From JAAYJM01 sp964499465 (lineage in GTDB: Bacteria; Bacteroidota; Ignavibacteria; Kapaibacteriales; UBA2268), in contig CAZCLJ010000145.1 of NCBI GenBank assembly GCA_964499465.1, positions 1 through 11,567 of the forward strand: a stretch of DNA of 11,567 nucleotides, read 5' to 3'. Positions 1 to 7,500 of the stretch are shown piece by piece. The notes below the pieces were generated by a model that was not told the DNA's origin, ran no database searches, and saw only the letters and a list, made by a program, of their open reading frames with translations. The position numbers and the translations under genes were made by a program. The first letter of the stretch is position 1. Every line of letters begins with the position of its first letter.

Positions 1-20
1 CTTCGTTTCGGAATGACAAG
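1..20. repeat. Edge of a possible dispersed intergenic repeat
   Basis: The first 20 bases include the string TTCGGAATGACA, which resembles the intergenic repeat motifs (CTTCG...CGGAATGACA) that I recall as recurring in many Bacteroidota and Ignavibacteria genomes. It is richer in G+C than the A+T-rich bases that follow and lies outside any gene, downstream of the TonB-family gene. Only one edge is visible, so repeat status rests on resemblance alone. Confidence 0.35.
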
Positions 21-72
21 AAATGTTTATCAGGTTTTCAATAAATAATTACACTGGTTCAGGATATCTGAA

Positions 73-849
73 TTAACTAAGTTTGAAAGTAAATGTAATA
101 ATGCCATACATTTCTTTTTGCTCTTTCAATTTATTGAATCTCCATTGTCTTAAGGCATCCATAGCCGCTTTTTCGAGCATTGGGTCACCTTTTTGGAGTG
201 GAAGCATACTAATCACAGTGCCGTCATAAGATACTGTGAATTTTATTTTTATTTGTGCAGAAGTGTTTGCTCCACGAGGATAAGATGGAATTTTTTTCTG
301 TAATACTGTTCTGTTTCCGCCACCGCCCCACTCTATATCACCGTAACCCAGACCGAGACCGGGACCAGAACCTTTTTCACCTAATCCTGTTCCGTCCGGG
401 CTTCCATTCGGATTACCTAAATTTTTTGAACTGGAACCTTGATTATTTTCAGAATTTTTATTGCTGCTGCTTAAAACGTTAGTTGGAGTTAATTTTGAAG
501 CAAATTCAGGGTCTTCAGAAATAGTTTTATCGGTGAATTTGGTTTTTGTTGCTTTGCTTGCATCTTCGAGTGGATTTGAAGGAGTTGGACCTTTTAAGGC
601 AGCACCTTCTTCGCTTAAATTACCTTTACTAATCCCGGTGCCATCTCCATCGCCAAAACTTAACAATTCAATAGGAATTGTTTTTTTTCGTTCAAGTTTT
701 GCAGTAGTTGGTATTGTAAAATAAACAAAAGTTGATATAAATATAAATAAAATATATAGAGACAGCGAAATAGCAAATCCCCAAGCAGTGTTGCTATCCC
801 AAGGAATTTTAAAATTTATCTGTTTTTCATCACGATAAGGTTCATACAT
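73..849 (-). CDS. TonB-family energy transducer
   Basis: This 258-residue protein has the layout of a TonB/TolA-like transducer: a short cytoplasmic N-terminus, one membrane anchor at about residues 23-46, a long low-complexity periplasmic linker, and a C-terminal TonB domain at about 183-258. The domain shows the family signs: 'IPSYP' (188-191), 'YDGTV' (208-212), and a helix ending in 'ALRQWRF' (232-238) followed by a last beta strand. TonB proteins pass proton-motive energy from an ExbB-ExbD motor to outer-membrane receptors. The linker is rich in Gly, Ser and Asn ('GLGLGYG', 'WGGGGN') instead of the usual Pro/Lys-rich spacer. An upstream in-frame ATG at 892-894 would add 15 residues, but the ATG at 847-849 has a G-run ribosome site 8 bases upstream, so I chose it. 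The gene is last in the row. No exbB or exbD is nearby. The family is well supported; the partner receptor is unknown. Confidence 0.88.
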   Translation of the reverse strand: MYEPYRDEKQINFKIPWDSNTAWGFAISLSLYILFIFISTFVYFTIPTTAKLERKKTIPIELLSFGDGDGTGISKGNLSEEGAALKGPTPSNPLEDASKATKTKFTDKTISEDPEFASKLTPTNVLSSSNKNSENNQGSSSKNLGNPNGSPDGTGLGEKGSGPGLGLGYGDIEWGGGGNRTVLQKKIPSYPRGANTSAQIKIKFTVSYDGTVISMLPLQKGDPMLEKAAMDALRQWRFNKLKEQKEMYGIITFTFKLS

Positions 850-857
850 TTTATTAT

Positions 858-863
858 CCCCCC
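858..863 (-). promoter_or_regulatory. Shine-Dalgarno-like G-run that decides the TonB-family start
   Basis: On the minus strand GGGGGG stands 8 bases before the ATG at 847-849. It is the only G-rich leader among the five genes here, whose leaders are otherwise almost pure A+T. The run would lie inside the coding sequence if translation began at 894, so it favours the shorter protein. Confidence 0.55.
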
Positions 864-916
864 GGATATTTAAAATTTTTTCAAATATAAGCAATTTGAA
901 CTTTAAAACAAAAAAT

Positions 917-2911
917 TTATTTTATTCTATCTATCCAAAAAGTAGAAAAACCTAAATTCCTTGCTTCAGCGGCAGCTTCCGATTTTGTTGGATATGCTCC
1001 GAACCGAACTTTATACAATAAGATATCTCTTATGTAGTGTTTAACAATATCTGTTTTTACTCCGCGCCGCTGTAATTTCTTTTGCCATTCTTCAGCATCT
1101 TCTTTAGACTGAGAAGAATAAATTTCTACAGAATAGATTGCATTTTCAATTGCTTCTGACGTCTTAATATCAGTTTTATTTTCTTTATTATCAGCAATTT
1201 CTTCATTTGTTTTTGGTTCTGGTATTACATTGTCAATCTTTTTCTTTTCTTTATTTGGAGTTTCTCTGTGAATTTTACCAGCAGTCTTTTTTTTCTTTAT
1301 AAGATTCTTTGATACTAATGGCTCTTTATCTTTATCTGCATTTCCTGAAATAATAATATTTTTAACTTCAGATTTCTGCTTAGCTTGTTTCGGGACATCT
1401 TTAGTAATTGTTACTTGGGTTTTTAATTCGTTATTGGGCTTAATAGTGTCTTTTTTTATACTTACTGCTGTATCAACTTCCTTGCGCAAAGTATCAGTTT
1501 CTTTCTTTGCAATTTCATCTGTCGTATCTTTTATATGCCTGTTTGTTGTATCTAATCCAGTTTTATTAAGGGTATCAATATGAACAACTTCTGAAATTTT
1601 GCTTGTATCAGATGAAGTGAAATAGTTTTTTACGTCATCAACAATTCCTGGATTTATGTATATATATGAAGTGACTGCAGCAATTAGAACAGCAATTAGC
1701 AAGGGTAACCGGGTCTTTTTCCAAATTATTGCAAAAGGAATAGTTTTCTTTCGTTTTTCTTTTATTGGTTTTTCTTTTATCGGTTTTTCTTTTATTGGTT
1801 TCTCTTTTATTGGTTTTTCTTTTTTTTCTTTTTGTATTTTCTTTATTTCTTTTTGCTCTTCTTTAGTATATACATCTGTAAGTGAAAAATCTACTTTATT
1901 AGCAGCCGATGGGTATTCAGCTTCTATTTCTTCAAAATTAAACTGCTTAGACTTTGGTAAGTCGTCAATTGGTTGGAAATTTAAAACTTTATCTTTTATT
2001 TCATCATCAGTAAGTTCTTTATTATCAATTTCTTTTGTTTTATATGGTTTCTTTTTCTTTGTTCTGTTTAAATCTTGTTCGATTAGGTTTTTTAAATCCT
2101 CACTAAGCACATTAATACCAAATTCATCTAATTGTTCTATTTCGGGTTTCGCGATTAATTCTTCTTGAGTATCATTATTGTAACCATTTACATTTTCGAA
2201 AATTTTATCTTCTGTTTTGTTGTTTAAAATATTTTCTTCCAATGGTTTTTCTAAGTTGGCAGAAAAATCATTAGATAATGATTCTTGAGGTTTTTCCGGG
2301 ATTGATGGGATTTGATTATTATTAACCAATTCGTCAAATTCATCTTGATAATTATAAGGTTTATAAGCAGTAATTTCTTCTTTTTCATCATTATCGAAAG
2401 AGAATGCTTCTGGCTTGGGAGGTAACAGCTCATCATTATCGAAAGAGAATGCTTCTGGCTTGGGAGGTATTTCTTCTGCTTCATCGAAAGAGAATGGCTC
2501 TGGCTTGGGAGGTAACAGCTCATCATTATCGAAAGAGAATGCTTCTGGCTTGGGAGGTAAAACCTCATCGCTATCAAAAGAAAATGGCTCTGGCTTAGGA
2601 GGTATTTCTTCTGCTTCATCGAAAGAGAATGCTTCTGGCTTAAGAGGTATTTGTTCTTCTTCGTTAAAAGCATTCCAAACAGAATTGGAATTAGTTTGAG
2701 GAGGAGTTTGAAAATTATCAACAATATTAGAAATATCTTCAGTACTAACAATATTTGTTGGAGCATCAGTAATGACAGGGAGAAACTCAGATAAATCACC
2801 GGGATATTTAATTCCTTGATTTAGCATGAAGCAATCGTTACTTTGGTCATCAACTTGAAATTTACCAACAAGTTCTTCTTGCTTTAAACTATTTGTTGGA
2901 AGATTTGCCAT
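917..2911 (-). CDS. SPOR-domain single-pass membrane protein with repetitive cytoplasmic tail
   Basis: This 664-residue protein has four visible parts. Residues 1-360 are hydrophilic and acidic, with six tandem 15-residue units of the type 'PPKPEAFSFDNDEL' at 88-177. Residues 361-400 are strongly basic, with four 'KEKPI' units at 364-383. One membrane segment follows at about 402-420 ('LPLLIAVLIAAVTSYIYI'); the positive charge before it predicts that the N-terminus is cytoplasmic. Residues 421-590 form a Lys/Asp/Thr-rich periplasmic linker, and 591-664 form a SPOR domain ('YSVEIYSSQSKEDAEEWQKKL' region, then 'YKVRFGAYPTKSEAAAEA'). SPOR domains bind peptidoglycan lacking stem peptides and often guide proteins to division sites. 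The large repetitive cytoplasmic part is unusual for the family and I do not recognise it. The start lies 9 bases after the stop of the barrel gene, without a Shine-Dalgarno, which suggests coupled translation. The SPOR call is firm; the biological role is not. Confidence 0.87.
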   Translation of the reverse strand: MANLPTNSLKQEELVGKFQVDDQSNDCFMLNQGIKYPGDLSEFLPVITDAPTNIVSTEDISNIVDNFQTPPQTNSNSVWNAFNEEEQIPLKPEAFSFDEAEEIPPKPEPFSFDSDEVLPPKPEAFSFDNDELLPPKPEPFSFDEAEEIPPKPEAFSFDNDELLPPKPEAFSFDNDEKEEITAYKPYNYQDEFDELVNNNQIPSIPEKPQESLSNDFSANLEKPLEENILNNKTEDKIFENVNGYNNDTQEELIAKPEIEQLDEFGINVLSEDLKNLIEQDLNRTKKKKPYKTKEIDNKELTDDEIKDKVLNFQPIDDLPKSKQFNFEEIEAEYPSAANKVDFSLTDVYTKEEQKEIKKIQKEKKEKPIKEKPIKEKPIKEKPIKEKRKKTIPFAIIWKKTRLPLLIAVLIAAVTSYIYINPGIVDDVKNYFTSSDTSKISEVVHIDTLNKTGLDTTNRHIKDTTDEIAKKETDTLRKEVDTAVSIKKDTIKPNNELKTQVTITKDVPKQAKQKSEVKNIIISGNADKDKEPLVSKNLIKKKKTAGKIHRETPNKEKKKIDNVIPEPKTNEEIADNKENKTDIKTSEAIENAIYSVEIYSSQSKEDAEEWQKKLQRRGVKTDIVKHYIRDILLYKVRFGAYPTKSEAAAEARNLGFSTFWIDRIK
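1763..1822 (-). repeat. 15-bp in-frame tandem repeat (four KEKPI units)
   Basis: Four 15-base units encode KEKPI and differ by single bases only (for example TAT CGG versus TAT TGG read on the plus strand). The array continues into a degenerate KEKRK copy. It encodes the basic stretch just before the membrane segment of the SPOR protein. Because the unit is a multiple of three, copy changes keep the reading frame. Confidence 0.9.
2381..2650 (-). repeat. 45-bp in-frame tandem repeat (six 15-residue units)
   Basis: Six units of exactly 45 bases run without spacers. Each encodes a 15-residue block with the core 'KPE(A/P)FSFD' and an acidic joint (EAEE, SDEV, NDEL or NDEK). The units at 2426-2470 and 2516-2560 differ at only one of 45 bases, and the joints vary between units, which fits recent duplication. 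The units encode residues 88-177 of the SPOR protein, predicted to be cytoplasmic. Confidence 0.95.
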
Positions 2912-2920
2912 TTTAATATT

Positions 2921-4501
2921 TTAAAATTTATAAAAAACCCCAGCAGCTAAAAATAAATCTCTTTCCTTATAGTTTTCCCAAATGAAAACATTTGAGTTAA
3001 GTAAGTTATTTATTTTTGCATAAATGATGAAATTATTACTTAATTTATAATCAGCATAAGCATTTATGTTAAAAAATGATGAAAGCTTTCGCTCATTTAG
3101 CAAATCAGTATATCTTTCACTATAACCAATTATACCAAATTGCGTGCCAAATTTATCGGACCAGTTTCTTCTGTAATTAGCTGCAATTTGGTAAGACGGA
3201 ACAAAAGGTATATATTTACCTGTACTTTTTAACTCTTTTCTTTGATATGTTATGTTTAAATTTACTAAATCGTTTTGAGTAAATGAAATATCAGCATCGC
3301 AGGATATTCCCCAGTTCTTTGCTTTGTCAAAATTAAGATTAAAACTGCCGGTGCTATCGTAAAGGAAATAAGGATGGTGTTCAGAACTTGATATGTTAGC
3401 CGAGATAGCTATGGAATATTTATCTGAAGGATGGAAAAGCAGTGATGATTTTAATTGAATCACATCAGGGATACCAATTTTTGAAGTATCTGTTATGTAA
3501 GGATTTATGCTATAAAAATCAGCAAAGCCAAGATTAAGATATTTAGATGTTAGATTATTTCGTAAAGTAAAGTATTTATTGATATTTATGTTTAAAATAC
3601 CATCTAAATAAATTCTAACATCATTTGACAAGTAATCGCTTTTATTTTGAATACCAGCTTTTGCAGTTATTGTAAGAAAATCGTTTATATAACTTAAATA
3701 ACCGTTTAGTTGAGTGAAAGTATTGTTAAAAGTTGTAATATTGTCAATTTCAAACTCAATATTTGCTCCAACTGTAAAATCGTCAATATCTTTTGTTAAT
3801 AAAAGAAATGCATCAATTAGAGTTTCATTTTGCTTGTTAATGTCTTTTAAGGAAAATATTTCTAAATTTGCACCGGTTTCAAAAGAAAATCCCTCAAATT
3901 CACCAGTAGAATTTATATCGAAATCTAAAGTTAGAACATTCCTATCGTTTGGATTTTTTATTGCGTATAGTTTTAAGTTGTCGTTTTGAATTTTAAATGA
4001 AGTAACTGTTTTGCTCCCACCGAAAATAAAGTATTTTTTTGGAGCAATATATTGAGAGGATATTTGAGCATTAAATTTATTATAATCAGAATTTTCTACG
4101 TGTCCGTTACTTGCTTCAAAATTAGCATTGACAAATAATTTATAGTTATTAACATCAAATTCGTAGCCAACTTCAAGAAGTGGAGTAAAATATCTTCCAA
4201 TTTCTCCTTTTAAAAATCCACTGTAAAATGTTTTTTCATAAATTTTGTTTGGAATAGTTTTCATCGGTAAAAGGAAAGACGGTTTCTTTTCTAACGAATT
4301 AATTGAGTCGAGTTCTTCTTTAGTTAAAGGAATTAATTTGTCTGGAAGCTGCTTCATACCAGCCCTAACATTAAGTTTATCTTTTCCTTCTATAAAAATA
4401 TCAGGTAACTCGAATGGAGTAGAACTTGTTCCCTGTTGCGAATAAGTTTGATAACAGCTTAAAAATGTAAAAAATATTATAGTTTTGATGAAAATTTTCA
4501 T
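2921..4501 (-). CDS. TonB-receptor-like outer-membrane beta-barrel protein lacking a plug domain
   Basis: This 526-residue protein begins with a signal peptide (about residues 1-21, hydrophobic core 'IIFFTFLS', likely cleavage after 'TYS'). A short segment at 24-90 carries 'FELPDIFIEGKDKLNV', which resembles the first strand of a TonB-receptor plug ('LPEVVVTG' type). From about residue 90 on, the sequence alternates polar and hydrophobic residues in the way of long barrel strands ('YKLFVNANFEAS', 'YSIAISANISSS', 'QIAANYRRNW'). It closes with 'FIIYAKINNLLNSN', a typical end of TonB-dependent receptors, and a terminal 'AAGVFYKF' with C-terminal Phe as expected for the Bam signal. TonB-dependent receptors usually have 600-1000 residues including a plug of about 130; that plug is not seen here. 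The stop is 9 bases from the SPOR gene and the start is 16 bases after the T9SS cargo gene. The barrel assignment is good; the substrate is unknown. Confidence 0.8.
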   Translation of the reverse strand: MKIFIKTIIFFTFLSCYQTYSQQGTSSTPFELPDIFIEGKDKLNVRAGMKQLPDKLIPLTKEELDSINSLEKKPSFLLPMKTIPNKIYEKTFYSGFLKGEIGRYFTPLLEVGYEFDVNNYKLFVNANFEASNGHVENSDYNKFNAQISSQYIAPKKYFIFGGSKTVTSFKIQNDNLKLYAIKNPNDRNVLTLDFDINSTGEFEGFSFETGANLEIFSLKDINKQNETLIDAFLLLTKDIDDFTVGANIEFEIDNITTFNNTFTQLNGYLSYINDFLTITAKAGIQNKSDYLSNDVRIYLDGILNININKYFTLRNNLTSKYLNLGFADFYSINPYITDTSKIGIPDVIQLKSSLLFHPSDKYSIAISANISSSEHHPYFLYDSTGSFNLNFDKAKNWGISCDADISFTQNDLVNLNITYQRKELKSTGKYIPFVPSYQIAANYRRNWSDKFGTQFGIIGYSERYTDLLNERKLSSFFNINAYADYKLSNNFIIYAKINNLLNSNVFIWENYKERDLFLAAGVFYKF

Positions 4502-4517
4502 AATATATCTTAAATCT

Positions 4518-7500
4518 CTATTTTATAATGACTAAAGGATTATTAACCACAGCGCTTGGTGTTTGTAACACAATTTGATATAGTCCATTGTTGAAAATAT
4601 CAGTGTTAATTTGGAAGACGAATTGGTTACTCTTTTTAGTATTCAAAACGCTTTTTTCCCATAATTTTTTTCCTTCAATAGAATAAATATCCATTTTAAA
4701 TGTGCCTTCTTCTTCAGCATTTAATGTCAGCGAAAAACAATTGGAATTACTTGAATAAATAGGATTTGGATTCACCTGAATACTTGAAGCTAATTTTAAT
4801 CTAACTCCACGGAACGGAAAGACGCAGACATTTTGAACTTCAAGTGTGCTTTCCAGTCCGGTCCAGCATAAATCAAACTTTTCAGAAGTGAAATCTTCAA
4901 TATTTACCTGTGATTTAATTGCTTCGGGCAGCATTACAGTTCCACATATCATTTCTAATGTTTGCTCATCAGCACTAATCACTACGTCATTTACAAGAAT
5001 TTTTACTTTTACTTTATTTTCAGAGTATTCATAATCTAAATCCTTAGGAATAAATACGTTATTATTAAAAGATATTTCAATTGAATAATCTGAACTTTCC
5101 ATATTGGAATTTTTTGCAACTGCTTTTGCCATAAGTGGAATGCAAAAATTATTATTTCCGATAAAAGTTAGAGTATCGGGTAACCAAACAAGAAAAGTTG
5201 GTTTAGTAGTGCCTTTGAGTGACATAGCAAATCTGCCAGGGCAGGGGTCTGTTACTACAATAATCACACTATCGGTAAATACATCAATTTCTTTAGGTGA
5301 AAACTCAATTTCTAATGTATATGCTTCATCTGGGCTTAGAGCTATATTTGATTTTTTAGAAAGAATTTTAAAATTCTCATTATTATCACGTAAATAAATA
5401 GTATCAATAGAAAAGTCATTGTTAGTAGCATTTCGCAGTTCAAATTGCTTAAGGTTATTATCTGAAATACAAACTGAATCGAAAACAAGAGATGTGATAT
5501 TACTGAAATTTGCACTTCGGAACTTAATATATTTATTTGCACTTGCAGAGCAGCCATTAGAATCAGTAGCAAACAGTGAGTAAGCACCTTCTTGACTTAC
5601 GGTTATGGTATCGCTTGTTTCGCCAGTTGACCAAAGATAGCTTGTAAATTTTTTATCAGCAGTAAGTTCTACGCTTGTTCCATCACAAATAATTAAAGTA
5701 TCGCCTTCTGGCAAAATTTCCGCAGTTGGATTTGGATAAAAGGTAATTGTTTTTTCAACATATTGAGTGCAAAGCGATTCATTTGTTACAACGACACTAT
5801 ATGTTCCAGACTCAGTTGGCTGAATATTTGAGGTAGTGGCTCCATTTGACCAAAGATAGGAATTTGCTTCTTCATCTGGAATAATGCTTAATTCTGCTAC
5901 ATCTCCATCGCAGTATGATTCCTTATCTGAAGAAATAATTACATTTGGAGTTTCCAAAAAAGCTAATGTAATCGTATCTTTAGCGGTGCAACCGACTTCT
6001 GTTGTGATTTCAACCTGATAGAAGCCAGAGCGCGTAGCGTAATATCTTTGATTGCTGCTGTCTGGTATTTCTTCACCGTCTCTTGTCCAGTGGTAGCTAA
6101 CCTCTTCGCTTGGATTTGCAATAATTGTAATTGTATCACCTTCGCATATAGGAAATTCTCCTTCTGTAGTTAAATATAGAGTAGGTTTTTCACGGACTTC
6201 AACGAAAATAGAATCGCGGGTAACGCAGCCACATTCATTTGTAACAGTAAGATAATACCATTTAGAAACAGGAGGGTTATCTCTTATTGAGTTTTTTCTA
6301 TCGTAAACAGTAGTCCATTCATACTCGTAATTTTCGTCATAAGGAGTTGTCATTGTAATCCATTCACCCTTACAAATAATCGGAGGCCTATCGGTTGTAA
6401 TGTCAGTAATTGGATAGGGGACAATAGTTAAATCAAATGTATCTAATGTAGTCTCGCAACCAAAGACGTAAGTCGTTACTTTATAAGTTCCGGGCAAAGG
6501 ATTATTGAATGTAATAGTTGTATCTTTTGTATTTAAAATGAAACCACCGGGAGCTTCCCATTTGTATTCAGAGTTTGCGATTTTGTTTAAAGTGAAAGTA
6601 ATTGATTCACCTTCACAGATGCAATTCTTTGCACCAGAAATAGTAACAGGAGCAGCAAAATAATTAGAAACGAAAGTAGGAAGCCCTAACTGAGAGAATC
6701 CCTTGGATAATGGTAAACCAGCAAATTCGTAATAGCAGGCAGTTCCTTTTAAATTTGGGTATCTAATAACTCCGAGGTAATTTTTGGTATCACCTGCTAC
6801 ATATATTTTGCCGTTAGGACCTATCTGCATTGCATAAAAAGATTCACTACTTAAAGGGTCATAAGCAATTCTAACCTTAGAATTATCTATTTCAGAATTA
6901 TTTCCAGCGGAAAGGTCCCATTGGTAAATATATGATTCTCTATAAGGATTAGTAGTATTGGCACTTCCATAAAACTTTGAGCCATCTTGAGAAAATTCAA
7001 TTCCATAAGTTAGCTGCAAAGGAGAAAGGGTTAAAGTAACCGGGTTGGTTATTGCGCCAGTGGTATTATTAAAGTCAAATATCTGGAAAGAATATTGATT
7101 TCGTATTGCAACTGCAATATGTCTGCTATCGGGAGCAACTTTTATTTGTCCCATATATGCGAGTAAGTTTCCACCGTGGTCCATTCCAACTCTGCTGTAA
7201 ATAGGAGTTCTGATTACTCCGTTTTCAGTTACTCTGTATGTCCTAAATCTGTTATTTCCATATTCGTGGGTTACTATAAAAAAATCCTTGTTATTGCAAT
7301 GCTTCACTGCTGCAATTTTTTCAGTTGAAGGAGCATATAAAAATACATTTTTTTGGACAACGTCCCCGGAATCACCACACATAGACATATCGACAATAGA
7401 ATAATTAATTCCATTGTTTGGGGGATTGAAAAATGGTGATTCGTCAGCAGTAAAGATATAATATATACTTTTTGTGCTGTCATTTGGCTTTGGGATAATG

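Noticed and set aside
58..72. Hairpin TTCAG-GATAT-CTGAA right after the TonB-family stop as a terminator.
   Set aside because: The stem has only five pairs and no T-run follows on the minus strand, so a Rho-independent terminator is not supported.
850..894. Longer TonB-family protein starting at 894.
   Set aside because: The G-run at 858-863 fits as ribosome site for the ATG at 849, and the extra 15 residues add nothing recognisable.
1656..2168. 170-codon open frame on the plus strand, rich in Phe/Ser/Ile.
   Set aside because: It lies antisense to the SPOR gene across the Lys/Glu repeats, which read as Phe/Ser on the other strand. It has no ribosome site and its composition is a mirror of the repeat.
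2381..2650. CRISPR array.
   Set aside because: The 45-bp units are contiguous with no spacers and are coding.
2251..2799. Other long frames over the 45-bp repeats on both strands, including 2404-2598 and 2415-2699.
   Set aside because: Repeats without stop codons keep all frames open. Only the frame of the SPOR protein joins a signal, a membrane helix and a known domain.
4445..4501. Lipoprotein signal at Cys16 of the barrel protein.
   Set aside because: The residues before it (Phe-Leu-Ser) do not fit the lipobox well, and a normal signal peptidase site after 'TYS' is better for a barrel.
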